Assembly (NCBI GenBank): GCA_027574665.1
Contig: CM050668.1
Location: 7,898,001 to 7,962,000, forward strand
Direction: 5' to 3'
Source of the DNA: Rhynochetos jubatus
Lineage: Eukaryota > Chordata > Aves > Eurypygiformes > Rhynochetidae
DNA: 64,000 nt
Below, one piece after another: positions 1-56,500 of this stretch. Position numbers and translations under genes: made by a program. Numbering within the stretch: the stretch's first letter is position 1; every line of letters starts with the position of its first letter. A model generated the notes under the pieces. That model was not told the DNA's origin, made no database searches, and saw nothing but the letters and a program-made list of their open reading frames with translations.

Positions 1-141
1 CATTTGCTTCTAAGGCAAGTAAGTGCTTATGATTTTCCTGCAGGAATCCTTCCCAAGTGTCCATAGTCTAAACTGGAGGGACTAGGTACTGTGAGTTTTA
101 ATAACTTATTATTTTAATTTTATCTTATAAATAACTGCCAG

Positions 142-43506
<43,365 letters not shown>

Positions 43507-45612
43507 AGCTCATCAATACAGGGTAAAAGAACTACTGTTTCTTGAAGTCAACGGCTGTCAAGGAATGTTTGGTTTTTTGGGTGGGGAGAAAAGGGCTGAG
43601 ATCCAGGACTGAATGCCAGAAAGTGCCAGTCCTTTACTTGGGAATTATTTTAATTCTTTCAGTTCTCACCTATACAATGCAGGATGTTTTCACTACCTTA
43701 TCTAAATACAGTGTAAAGCACACAGTGTTCAAATTTGTGAGGCAGTCAGTCCTAGGAAAATGTGGCTTATAAATAAAACTGGGTGTTGTAATTACATACC
43801 TCAGAGGCAGAGTAAATGAAAGCTTGGGGAATTCGTGTTTGCGAAGAGCTGTGACATGGCCATGTGAAAGAGCATTATTATTTTTGGTAAAGCCTATATA
43901 TTTCCAAATTGTAATTGAGCAGGAAAGCTCTTCACGATGATTGCGATATTGTCTAAGCATGGGGCACTTGGTAAAGCTATTAGCTGTGATGACAAACCAA
44001 CTTCAAGTTTTTTTTCTTTTCCATTAAATTCTCTGAATAGCTGAGTTTAATTTACAATGCAAAAATGTCCGAATCTTTCTCTTACACTATTTTTAATTTG
44101 ACTCATTCCTAAAAATGGCATTTTGGTGGGGGTGGAGAACAGTGCTAGCGATGCTGTCATGTCACCAAACATAAACACTGACCCACACGGCTGTGAGTCT
44201 ATGCTTCGTTCACAGAAAGTGGCAATTTTAAGCCATCACAGCTCTGTAGTAGTTTTCTCCATTTCCAGTTCTTTGATAATGCTCCAGATATTTTCCTCAT
44301 TGTGCAGTGTTTGATACTTGAGAACAATCAAATCAAATTGCTAAAGCTGGATGCATTTGTGTGGTATACTGGAGCTGTAACCTGTTGGGCTTCAGCAAGA
44401 AAAAGACATGGTGTGCATCTTGGGGAAGAAAACGTACCGTTCCTGTTCTGAGGGCACAGCCAGGCAATCTGCAAAACAGAGCTCTGGTTCTTCATTTCTG
44501 CTGGCCTGAGCAGTGGAGCGTGGTGATGGGGTTTGCCCCTGGCATGAAGCCATGGCTGGGGGAGCCTGGAGCCTGCAGGTTTCACTTCTGGCACCATCCG
44601 GCTTTTTGGAAAAGCCAGTTTTGGCCGTGGCCCTCCGTCCGTGCAACATAAACGCAGCCCGGCACGTGGAGGGCTGCTGACGGCAGGGTGACGAGGAGCT
44701 GAAGGGACAAATCCAGAAACGGTTTGGTAGGGACTGGCATACCAGCTGTCTGTGCCCTGGGAATTATAAGTACAGCAGTACTCTTCCGAATAAAGTGGTG
44801 AAGTTGTCTTTGGGAATAATTGTCATAAAATTGAGTATGGCAGGAAGAAATAAATTAGAGAAAAACTCTTGGTCTGTCGTAGGCAGCACTTCACGCAGGG
44901 GAGGTACAAAAAGCCATCTCACTTGTCCATTAAAGGTCACCAAAATTTTGTCTGAGCAGTGGCTGCACAATGTGGTGCTCCACTGGTTTGGATTTTTGGA
45001 TGCCTTAGGCCATCCACTGAATTGACACTAGAGCAAATATTCGATCTAAATTCTTGCGGAGAGCACTGAAGCACACATTTCATCTCCTGTTTATTGAGAG
45101 CAATATTCAGCTTCTGCATGCCTTCTGAATCTAGACCTAAAGAACTCAAAAAGGGAACGTGGACCACTCGTATTGGTAAGAAGATGCAGAGCTGCGGGGG
45201 AACTAACTCACTTTTGTAATTTTTCTTATCTAGTCGGAAGCATCCAGTTCTGAGAAGAGCCTGCCGGGGACTGTCTTGAGCTGTGTAATATAACTGTACA
45301 AGAGAAGTACCTTCTATACAAACCCTTTTTGTACTTTTAGATAGAAATGTCTACTTTTTCATCACTTCTGTGAATTAAAGCAATTAATGACTGTAGATTT
45401 GGAATGGCTGGTTTCACTTCGGAATATATTATAAGGACTAAATTTGATGCAGCGATGCTGAGAAGATGACAGGGATTAAAATCAACAGGGACTTAACAGA
45501 ACCTGTCTGCATTTCCCAATGTAGCTGAATTTCACTGTACCTGAACGCATCTCAGCTTTCGTAATGAAGAAAAATACCTGCAGGTAGTTCAGTTTGTTAG
45601 TTTTACTTTGGC

Positions 45613-45633
45613 GGGGGGTGGGGTGGGGTGGGG
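45613..45633 (+). other. G-quadruplex motif, four G-tracts with single-T loops
   Basis: G6-T-G4-T-G4-T-G4 on the + strand, inside the predicted GTF2I 3'UTR and about 105 bp before the AATAAA. Single-base loops are the most stable class of quadruplex. Confidence 0.85.
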
Positions 45634-45737
45634 ATTCTTTTGGCTCTTACTCCTTTAATGGCTGATTGGACAATAGTATCTGTATATTTGAACTAATATT
45701 TCCTATGCTATCTATCACAATTCATATGTTTTTCATA

Positions 45738-45743
45738 AATAAA
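45738..45743 (+). terminator. GTF2I: AATAAA polyadenylation signal, GTF2I
   Basis: Canonical hexamer within cataaataaaaatataaac, at a sensible distance after the last predicted 3'UTR exon. The alternative signal at 46292-46297 would give a longer transcript. Confidence 0.6.
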
Positions 45744-46299
45744 AATATAAACTGGTTCACTTGACCGTTAGTACGCATTAATGAGCTGGACTGTGAAATG
45801 GTCAGTATTTCAGTGTGTGGATTAGGAACCAATTTAAATTAAACCCTCTTATAGTTTGTTCCGTTAATTCCAAGTAGTAAGTGCATGTGTTATCAGAATA
45901 TCAGACGGTTTATCTATGATGGGTCTGGTCTTGCAGTCCTAACGTGGGCAAAACACGTGTGGACGTGTGTGAGAGCTGTTCCCTTGAGGGCTCTGGGGGA
46001 ATGCCCTTCCGTTCATGGAGAGCTGGCTGTGGAAATCTGTGCTACGAGCTGCTTTAAGTCCTGCTGTGTCAAAAGCGATGTCCCCTGTAGTCCTGGTTAT
46101 GGTCCACACCATGTAAGAGACTCATGTATGCTTTTTTTTTTGTTTCACAAATCATAAGAGATGTAAAGTTCCGGTTAAATGATAATCTTTATAGAGAAGA
46201 TGCAGATTATTGTAAAGGTTTCTCTTTTATTGGCATGAGTTTGGGGTGACTGCATTATGCACAAATGGTAACCCTTATTCCCTGATTAAGAAATAAAGA

Positions 46300-49200
46300 C
46301 CTTTTTGATGGTTTTCATGTCCGTGCAGTATACGTTTACGTATTTTACAACATAGCAGTAATTCTGTAGGCAGGTAGAACATACTGGAGCATAGCTATCA
46401 ATTCCAGCAAGGAAGTAAATTCCAGTCAAGCCTTCCAGCCAGAAATCCAGCTCTGGGTCAGCGAGGTGGTTGTATCATCAAGGAAAATTTTGAACCCTTA
46501 AATTCAATTGGATACAGTGTCTGTTTCTTGAAATTCAGCCGATGAATTGAAAGCGGCACATGCTGCCTTGTGTAGAGCCGAGGGAGAGCTGTAGGACATG
46601 TGCTTGCATTTTCACAGTTCCTATGTGCAGGTGTAAGCTCCCACTCACATGCTCGGACCTGGCGCTGTTGATGGCAGTAGCAGCAGGGTTAGCTCCACGC
46701 CAAGCCAATCTGAAAACACCTGTCCTGGTTATACCTTCCAGCTCTCGGTGGTACCGCTGCAGTGCTGCCTTCCTGCCTCCGCAAACAGCCCCCTCAGTCC
46801 CGTGGGAACAAGCCTGTTGCCTTTACGTCCCTGTTAACTCTCAGCCCTATGGGTACGGCCCCAGATTACAACCACTGACTTACTTCACTGCTGCTGGCTT
46901 TAACTGACATGCTCTGTTACTGCACCTCCAGAAATAGGTTGTTACCGGGGCAATGGCCAGTTCCACGATTGCTGCTAAAAATGTTTAGAATGGGGAAATG
47001 AGTTAATGCAGCTTTCCCCGGGTTTTCAGCTGGCCCTTAACTTCTCCTTTTGAAAAAGCAAAAGGATGGTCCATCCTTTGGTCTCCCCTGTCTTTTAACA
47101 GGCACTTTTTGCACGCCTGCCCCGCCCCCCCCCCCCCCCGAAAGGCTGCATGCTGCTCATGGTGCTCACTCAGACTGACAACAAGGCATCACTGCAGAAC
47201 TGTGAAAACAAGCCATTCCAGGCTACTGCCTTGTCGAGTTTGTAACAGCAGAGCGTGGACACTCAGCTTCACGTGCGGGAGCTGAAAAAACTTGAAGTGA
47301 AAACTGCTGCAGTGGTTTTACTGGAAGGACCAGTCGCTACGTGACGCTGAGTGGTGGTGCGCGCTGTGTCCCTCGCGCTGCTGGCCTTGCAGTAACGCTG
47401 ATGGGCGCGTCAGCGGGCGACGCTGGAGTCTTTTTGGTCTCAAACATTGAGTCCTATCCAGTAGAGAGAAATTAGATGGATGAAATAACTGCACCAATAT
47501 TTACACCTTCCAAATACCAATTTTATATAAATTATACAATATAGTCCTAACAGGTAGACTGTTAAGATGTTGCCTGTGTATTAAAATCTAATTTCTGAAC
47601 TAGCAGTACGTGAGGTGTGTCACTGGCTTCGGAGTGATCATGCCCTAAGTAGCCTTGGCTGTGCTAATAAACAAGTACATAAATAAAATTGCAGTGGCTT
47701 ACCAGAGCTCTGTACAGCAGAGCCGCTCTGTGGTGATGAAGCAGCAGACCAGTAGCTGTTCTCCGTCTGTTCCTGAACCTCAAAAGCCTGCCCTATGCCT
47801 TGGGCTGGTTCCTTTCTCGTAAGTAGGAGTTCTGGTTCCAAGTAGTGTAGGGTCCAGGGTGTCTGTTGTGGAGCCTGGTGTTCCTCGGGTACGGCACCCC
47901 GGCTTTCCTCACTCTGGTAAGCACCAGATGTTGGATGGGGTCCAGCACCTCTGTCCTGCAGCTGCTCGCCCTTGGGATTTGACGTTTTCCACATATAAAA
48001 TTTGAATCCTTCTCTTTTTTGTTTTTTATCTGTCCTATCAGCGACAGACTGCTAAGGAAGAGGGCAGACACGCGTTTTCCTGATTTTGCAGCAGCTGTTG
48101 GAGCGTGTAGTACCGTTCACACACAGCCATTTCCCATCAGTGACATAAGCAAAGCCTCCCCTTGGCTCTGGATTGAATTAAGATGAAATTTAAACTGTGA
48201 AAAATGAAAATTACATCTCAAACAAAATTCGTCTGGTCTTCCTTTCTTCGACTTTCAATTTCTAGGAGGTTTTGATGCTAGTTATGGGTGGAGCACTACA
48301 GCAAGGAGGATAGTCCATTTGTTAAACACTAAACCTCCAGCGCTTCGCCTTCAATAACCTCGATTGAAATTCATCCGCTGAATCCTGTCTCTGCTGTTCT
48401 CACTCCAAAGCTGCTGGATATTGCTGCAGAGCACTGCTGCCGTCTCTCCTTCTTGAGGTCAGTGGAAGTTCTCCATCTCTCTTAAAAATCAGGTCCTGCA
48501 TTCACACGCCGGCCGCCTTTCGTAAAATGTGAATCAGCTCATGAACTCCATAAACTCAGCTTGTTCACCAGATAGGTCATGACACCTCCAAGAATTTTCT
48601 TCTAAAATTATGTTTCTTTAACTGTATATAGAACAGTTGGTGGAAACACCAAGGAGCGTATCACAGTAGTTATGTGTTGCTTCTCGCTGTAAACTAACCC
48701 ATCCCCAGCAGCGAGATCTACAAGCCCCGTTTCATTTCTCACAAGATGAGGAAACAGGAAGAAATGTGAATTAAGCGGTTTCCAGTAATTCACTGTCTGT
48801 AAAACAGGTGTAAATTTAGTACAAACAGTTGTAATTACGAAATTAGCTTTCATGACAAAGTTCGGTGGTTCTGCCTACAAGCAGCGCTCTGGCTATTAAC
48901 CCAGCAGAACCCAAAGCCCTGGAGGTGTCTGTTTTGGTACCGCTGTTGCATAGTTTCACCTTGCCTATAAGGAAGTCCCCATGTTAAAATAATACAAAAC
49001 CCAATTTAAATGATCATGTTTCTGATCTCGGCAGCTGCAAAGCACCGTACGTGACATTCAGGGGAAAGCTGTGGTTAGTATTTGATTCTTTTCATGCCAT
49101 CAGGGGAAGTTTTTTGTCTGTACAACTACGGAGGGTGTCAGCCCGCGGAGGGGCTGTCCTTGTGCCATGGTTTGCTGTTGACGGTCAGTCGGGAGAGCAT

Positions 49201-50300
49201 GTGTTCGCTCCAAAGGTGTTTTGGGGATGCTGCCTTCCAGGAGTGGGGACACGGGTGTTGTCACACTGACCAGTCGTCTCGTGGATGTGGGTTTGCTCTG
49301 AGCCCAGCTCGCGGGAAGGTGTTGACCAGCTGGGGACCAGCTGCACCCGAGGGCTCCCGAAGGGGACAGAGCAGAGGGAGTCAGGGCTGAGGGCTTGTGG
49401 CCGGGCAACTGGCTGGAGCTGGGCTCCACCCAAGCGCCCTGAGGAGAGCGGGTCTGGCTCTACATTTTGGGGGACAGCCCAGCACTGGCACCCGCTGTAA
49501 CCGAGGGTGCCCTTGCTTGGGACAAAAGGTGCTCCCAGGTGCACCTTTACCCACAAGCAGCATGGGATTGATACACGTGGCCCTCGCATCCCACAGCCCT
49601 TTCTGCTCTGAGCTGGGAGTGGAGAAGGGGGATGCTGGTGCGCTGCTGTTTCAGGGGGCTTAGCTGGGGGCCCTCAGGCTCTCCCAGTGGGAGGCAGGGG
49701 TCCATCTCCAGCCCACCCTGGGGTTTTCCCATGCCTGGGGTCCCCCGTGGCTGGTGCTGCCATGCAACCCTGTGCCTGGATAAGGCAACCAGCAGAGCTG
49801 GAGTTGGCTCAGGTCCTCAGGGGCTGCCCAAGGGAGGAGATTTTGGGGAAGCTGCAGGTGATGGAAAGAAAACAGCAAAGGCAGGAGCTCTTGCACACGC
49901 AGCCTGTGGCTGCCCCATCCAGCCTGCACCGTGCCCCCTGCTTCCCCTGGAACGCAGGACGGTCCCAGCCATACAGAGGACGGTGCTGCCATCCCTGGGC
50001 TCTGGGGGTATGTTAGGTGCTTCGTGCAGCCCATCCACCTCTGCTCAGAAAGGTAAAGGCTCCTCTGACTGCCACTGCCAAGGCCACTTGTCTATCCTTG
50101 ACCCTCTGTGCAATGGGCACTGCAGCACCTTGTGCCATCACGGGGCAGCATCAGCAGGCAGAGGGGCCACTTGGCTACCAGGGCAGCTGGCCTGGCCCTG
50201 GACCCTCGCTGTCCTCTGATTTCAGAGGTGCTTCTAGGGCATCCCTGATACTTCCCCACTGCCCACCTTTTTCCCAGCCCCTCAGCTGCTGGAGGGGCCA
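46300..50300. other. GTF2I-NCF1 intergenic region, no gene supported
   Basis: About 4 kb. It holds a 15-C homopolymer at 47125-47139 and a marked rise in GC from about 49.05 kb. Several open frames over 100 codons occur on both strands there; they overlap each other, have low-complexity composition and no recognisable domain, so I treat them as chance frames of GC-rich DNA. Confidence 0.6.
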
Positions 50301-50508
50301 GGCCAGAGACTCCCCACGGGAAACACCGACTCAATACAAACCACAGCGGGTAAACAATTACAGGCACGATTGCAGCGCCACTTCCGCTTCCCCGAGACTT
50401 TTAACGGCGACGCGGAGCTGTTTGAACGCAGAGTGGAGGAGAGGACACTGAGACGCCAGCGGAGGCAGGAGCAGGGACTGGAGCGGGACACCGTGGCTGG
50501 GAGCAGCC
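50300..50508 (+). promoter_or_regulatory. NCF1: Presumed NCF1 promoter / 5'UTR
   Basis: Immediately upstream of the NCF1 start codon, with no TATA box seen. CCACTTCCGC near 50378-50387 is an ETS core (GGAAGTG) on the minus strand; mammalian NCF1 is known to depend on the ETS factor PU.1 close to its start. The start context GAGCAGCCATGG is a good Kozak match (G at -3 and +4). Confidence 0.4.
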
Positions 50509-50580
50509 ATGGGGGATGTCTTCATCCGGCACATCGAGCTGCTGGGCTACGAGAAAAGGTTCTTCCCCAGCCAGCACTAT
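50509..50580 (+). CDS. NCF1: NCF1 exon 1 (PX start)
   Basis: 72 nt, 24 codons ending FPSQHY, donor TAT/gtgagt, phase 0. Confidence 0.97.
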
Positions 50581-53500
50581 GTGAGTACGCAGCCACCCTC
50601 CGACAAGCTGATCTCCTGGCGTATTTCCTTAGATAAATGTGATCGAGGGCTTGAGAACATTCTTTTTTCAGGAGAACATTCTTTTTTTGTGGCTGGCACG
50701 AGCTGGAGGCATTCAGAGGATAAAATATCCAAGATTTTGGGCACCTCCTTTGCAAGCCGTTGTTTGCTTTGTGGGCTTGGAAGGGGCTTTTCCCTCTTTG
50801 GTTCCCATCTGTCTGCATGTTTGTGTCCCCCCTCTGTCCCTGCCGAGCTCCCCTTGTGCCCACCTCGCTCGCTGCCTGGGCAGTTACTCACATTGGAGGA
50901 AAAGCACACAGTTGGCGTGAAACAAACACCCATGAGGGTCCCCGGGGGCTTTGGCTGCGGTGAGGTGCAGAGTCCCACTCGCCCGCAGAGCTGCAGCACC
51001 TCTGATTTACCCCTCAGGTCTACATGTTCCTGGTGAAGTGGAACGACCTCTCCGAAAAGCTCGTGTACCGCCGGTTTACTGAGATATATGAGTTCCACGT
51101 GAGTCCCCCTGGGGCCCCTGGCCCAGCACTCCTTGGGGTGGGGTAAAACAGGAGGGTGAATTCCACCTGAAATTGCCCCAAAACAAATCTGGCTTAAAAG
51201 AGGCTCCTGGGTGCCTGTGCTTCAATCCGCTTCGCCCCTGGGAGTGGGGAGGCACCGGCTCTGTGCTCCCTGGCAGGTTTCTCCCGCTGGCAAAGCGCAG
51301 GGTCCGGCCAGCACATGCCAGCAGGGCGAGCGCCGGGATGGAGGCAAAATGCAGATAGGGGTGGGAGTGCCCCCCAGTTCCATCCTCACAGCCATGCCTG
51401 GCTCTGCTCCACAGAAAGCGCTGAAGGAGATGTTCCCCATTGAATCCGGGGACATCAACATGGAGAACCGGATCATCCCACACTTGCCAGGTGAGGGGCA
51501 GGCGCTGGGGCTGAAATCGAAACTGCAGCTGGTTGGGAAGTCCCCGGGTGGGCCGAGCACTGCCGGCTGCCTCTGTGCAGGTGCTTGGTGTGATTTCTCT
51601 CCCTGCCCACCGGGCTGGAAATCACACCACCAGAAAGGTGGTTTCCCCCCGCAGACCCTGTCCTTCCTGCCCGGAGTGCTTCCCGGAGCATTGGCTGTGA
51701 CCCCTGGCTGGTGCAAAGGGTCTGGCTTTGCGGAGCCTGAGCTGGGCTGAGCCGAGCCTTCCTTCAGCCGTCGGCACTGGGATCGGTTTTTACTGCCCTT
51801 ACGGCAACACGGATGTTTTATAAGAGGAAGCAGTGCAATCTGTCTTCAGTGACAGGGAATGAACTCCTCAGCTGACAGTTTGTTCTCAAGCATGGTGCAG
51901 GTCAGCAAAATTCCCCCTTTTATTTAATTTCCTGCTATAAAGGAGATGGGAAGGAGCACAAGAAATGTCTGCGCGTTGTGGTCGACACTTCTCGAGAGGT
52001 ATAAACCTGCACCACGTCTCGGGGAGCTCCCCTTAGGGCCAGGCTAATGCCACTGTGCCAGGACCTTTCCTACACGCCATTGCCGTGCCGGGGAAGTTTG
52101 GAGTGGCCTCGTCCTGTTTGGGGAATAAAAGCGCTGGGGACAAGGCAGACGTCGGATGGCTGCGGGAGGTGCAAGGGTGCCACTGGCTGCACATGGGCAC
52201 CCCAGCACGGGGTTACACACTGCTGAGGGTTGGGGCTGTCAAAAGCTTTTTGGAGCCCTGGGGTCAAGAATAGCTGCTGCAGGATGTGCGCCGTGGCCAG
52301 TGGGATGGAGAGATGTGCATGTCTGCCCTGGCCACAGGCTGGTCCTCTGCGTCCCTCCTTGTGCCCCACTGCAGTCACTCTGTGGCTCAGCACCTGGGCT
52401 TAGCCTGAGCACAGGTGTGGGAGTTACCCCATAACTCAAATGAGGTCAAACAGGTTCCTTTCTGGGCTTCCGTGAGCTCTGCAAGAACCCGCAGGCTGCA
52501 GGGGACGAGTCTGGCTGCTCGGCGCTCTCCCCCACGCTGTTTACGGCACCTGGGCCGGGCGCTGCGCCGTGCTTGCCTCCCTAGCCGCGCTGCCAAAACA
52601 AGGAACCCGTGTCTGCAGCTTCTGCAAAACAGCCGTGACCCTGCAGTCAGCTGCTCCCTGGCTTTTTCGGCACTGTGCATAGCCCCACCATGCGCTGGCC
52701 ATGGCCTGGGGCAGAGCAGTCAGCGGGATCCCTGGGCCACAGTCCCACAGAGCTTTGCCTCACGGGTACCATGCAGCCATGCAGCACCCTGGGGCCAAAT
52801 CCACTCGTTTTCAGGACAAGATTAATGATTCAGGGCAGCGTGCTTGGGAATTTCATAAAAACAAGACACTCTGTCTGCTTTTTCCTCTCTCCTCCAGCCC
52901 CGAAGTGGTTTGATGGGCAGCGCTCGACCCAGAACAGGCAGGGCACGCTGACTGAGTACTGCTACACGCTGGTCAACCTGCCCCACAAGATCTCCCGGTG
53001 CCTGCACGTGGTCAGCTTCTTCAAGGTCCGTCCCGACGACATGAACCCCGTCACAGACAGCCAGTGAGTCCAGCTGCCGGCCGTGTCGGTGGACGTCCCG
53101 CGTCCCCAGCCCCGGGTGCTGGCAGCATGCCATGGGGAGGGCACCACTGCGGCGGGGGGGCTGGTTGGCATTGAGCTGCCTTTGCTCTGACCTGTCTAGG
53201 ATCAAGAAGCCCGAGGTCTTCCTCCTACTGAAGGATGCCAAGAAAAGCCCCACCGGTGAGCGGTCTCGGAGGGGTGCAAGCAGCTGCCTCGGCAGCAGCA
53301 AAGCCCAGCCATCCCACGGCAGATGCCCTGACCGAGAGCCAGACCTCAAGGGGAATGAGTCCCTGTGCTGGGATCCAGCTGGTTTGGGACCAGAAGAGGC
53401 TGGGAGAGCACTTTGGGCTGTCCTGGGGCTGCTTTTGGCCTGCCTGAAGTAGGGTATTTCTGCGCTGGGAGCTGGGAGAGGGAACGTCTCTCACTTCTTC

Positions 53501-56500
53501 TCCCATGCAGACATCACAGGCCCCATTGTCCTGCAAACCTATCGAGCCATTGCCGACTACGAGAAGAGCTCCAGATCTGAGATGGCTCTGAACGCTGGAG
53601 ACATGGTGGACGTTGTGGAGAAAAGTGAGAGCGGTATGTGTCCATCCCTCTAGAGAGCCCGGAGGGCCAGCCCCCTCCTTGCCACCATTTCAGCAGGGAT
53701 GGGGCCTGCCCCTTAATCTCATGTCCAAATACAGCACGTGAGTTAGTTACGCTGGGGCACGGGCTAAAGGGTAGGCAGTTGTATCAGGGTCTCCTGACAG
53801 AGAGGAGAGGCTCAGAACAAATGCAGCTGGCAGCACCAAAACTTTTGTGCTTCCTACCCCCTTGGGACATGTTTCACGCTCACATGGAGCCATATGACAG
53901 TTGGTTTTGGCCAGGGCGGGCGTGGGGCAATCCTAGAAAACCATGCAACCTCCTCGCTTGCCTCAGCCTGTGAGGTTTCCTGTCCAGGAGGAAAGAGGAT
54001 GAACTGGTTGCACCATGTAAACAGAGACTGGCCCCGGCACCGTGCCTTCCATCCAGGCCACTGCATGCCTGCGCCTACCCCGGCCGGGACAGACCCAGCG
54101 CTGATGGCCCCGCAACACCCTCTGCTCTCGCCCACGGCTGCTTTCCTTGCAGGCTGGTGGTTTTGCCAGTTGAAGAATAAACGGGGCTGGGTGCCAGCTG
54201 CCTTTCTGGAGCCGATGGATGGTCCCGATGAGTCTGAAGAGCAGGAGCCCAACTATGCAGGTAACATGCTGGAGTAACCAGGGTGTGCACCAGAGCACAG
54301 CCTGCTGTGGGTCCCTGCTGGGATGGTGCATGGCCAGGCCCCCACCGGGCAGTCCACACTGCAGCAGGACGGCTGGCACAGAGGTGTTGCTGTAGAAGCT
54401 GCCAGGAGAGAGAAATCTCATAGTTCAGTGACTTTCTCTCAACCTCAGGAGTTTCCCGTGACATTAGATACTTGTTTTGGCCGATCACAGATGCACACCC
54501 TCATCCAGTGGCTGTCCTGAGCTGGCTGGGTGGATGCTGAGTTGCTGGGTTAGCAGTGGAGCAGGGTGCAGCACCCGAACCGAGGTGCAGGCTTTCCGTA
54601 GTGCTTGGCTTCTGCACTGACCTTATCAGCCCTCCACATCCCCCCTGCGACAGCGGGGCCTTACAGCACACCGTGGAGGGAGGATCCCGCAGACTCATGC
54701 CAATTGGTCTCCGGCCTTCGGCTTCATGGTTTTCAAAACACTGCAGCAGTCTATGAGCACACCACTTCCTTCTTCCTCATTTAACCACACAAATGGTAAA
54801 CATGCTCTTCAGCAGAGCTGGATGTGCTTCCATTACTTGCATTCACCAGCTTTCTCTCGGAGAGGGGCTGGAGGGGCTGGAAGGGGCCACAGGCACCATC
54901 AGGGTTGAGGGGGGTCTGAATCCAAACTTGGGGACCTGCAGCACCCTGGATCTTGCCTAAAACGTAGGGTAGCTGCTCTGGTGCCTCCTGTCCTCCGTGG
55001 CTGGAGAGGCTGAGCCCCATCCCGAGGGTGGTAGCCCACAACCTGCTGTCCCGGTTTTGTGTGCAGGTGAGCAATATGTTGTCCTGAAAAGCTACACGGC
55101 CGTGGAGGAGGACGAGCTGACCCTCAGGGAAGGTGACACCATCGAAGTCATCCACAAGCTCCTGGATGGCTGGTGGGTCATCAGGTGAGAGATGCCAAGG
55201 ACAAAGCAGGCAAGCAGGATTCGGGCAGAGGGAAGGGGTGAACCAGCAGTTCTCTGCATCAGGGCTGTGAAAGTCACGCACTGTTTGGTGCTGCTGCCCA
55301 GCACTTCCCTTTGCAGGGCTGCTTCTAGCAGCCTGTGGCTTTGCCAGATGTTGAACATTGCAGCTGGGGCTTCCTCTGCTGGGGGCTTCAGAGACACGCG
55401 AAAAGGAGGCAGATGGAAAAAAGTATCTACTATTTGGCCTGTCCCTAAGTATTCAGCACATTTTGCTTTGCAAAACCTCAACTCTCATCCCAGCCCCGGC
55501 CTGCCGTGCAACCTCGGGCTTTCCCCAAGGGGAAGCCCAGCTGTATTTGTGCTCTGGAAAGTCACAGATTGTGTTCTCAGCGGGACATGACGTGGCTGCA
55601 AACCCTGGGGATCCTCCCGCCCAGCCTGTGCCCAGGCAGGTGTCCTGGGCTGGAGGGGTGGGACGGGATGGGGACCAGGGACTGTTTCTTGAGCATACAG
55701 CGGGGTGTCTGGCAGGAGGCCCTGAGCAATACTTCAGGATCCCAGGGGAGATAACGTGAGCTGCTGAGACCCTGAAGGCTGTGAGCCATTGCTCTATCTG
55801 CTACCTACTTGCTTTTGGGACTCAAGTCACACTTTCAGGAGACCCACAGGCACACAAGGTGGGGCGCAGCTGAAGCCCCCATCGCTGCAAGTGGCATGAG
55901 AAGCAATAGCCCACCCAGCCCCAGCAATCTTGCCGAGGACAGGGGCGAGGAGGTGGTGGTCGCAGAGCCCAGACTGCCAGTGATGGTGCTTTGTGTTGCA
56001 CTGCAGGAAGGATGAAACCACGGGTTATTACCCCTCCATGTACCTGCAGAAAGCCGGGGACACGAACACTTCCATGAAGAGTGAGCTGAGGAACCGGACT
56101 GCTCCTCCACGGAGGTAGGAGTAGCCCCGGGCAGGGGGGAGGAGAACTAAAGCTCTTCTGGAGAGGGGTGAAATGAAACCAGACAGTGGTTTGTAGTGGC
56201 TCTTGCTCACCCTGGCAATGAGGAATTGCGCAGGAGAGGTGTGAGCAGGGCAAAGACAGAGCAGGAGGCAGATCCTGCCAGTCTGCAGCAAAAATAGCTC
56301 TGTGCGCCCCGACTTCCACGGGCAGAGGGGCACCCCAGCATTCCCGATGCAGGGCTGCACAGTCGTTGCTCCGGCAGACCCTCCAGCCAGGCATATTTCT
56401 CCTTGTCCTTCTGCAAAGCTTCCTTGCTGGGCTAATGTCATTTAATTTGCAAAAGGGCCTTTTTCTTATTTCCTAAGTGAGTCCACTGAATCTTTGAGAA

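Larger units (their letters stand above)
43507..45760 (+). other. GTF2I: GTF2I 3'UTR with probable intron 43523-45233
   Basis: After the stop, AATACAGG/gtaaaa at 43522 looks like a donor and ttttcttatctag at 45233 is a strong acceptor. The downstream block opens with TCGGAAGCATCCAGTTCTG and runs to an AATAAA at 45738-45743; a second AATAAA lies at 46292-46297. The junction would be 16 nt after the stop, too close to trigger nonsense-mediated decay. Without the intron the 3'UTR would simply be continuous, about 2.2 kb. Confidence 0.5.

Noticed and set aside
49632..50219. 195-codon open frame upstream of NCF1 and several overlapping frames on both strands
   Set aside because: GC-rich DNA yields long chance frames; composition is low-complexity (Gly/Pro/Ser/Cys), there is no domain and several frames compete for the same bases.
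52822..53349. 175-codon minus-strand frame
   Set aside because: Shadow of NCF1 exons 4 and 5.
55822..56394. 190-codon minus-strand frame
   Set aside because: It overlaps NCF1 exon 9 antisense, with no recognisable family.
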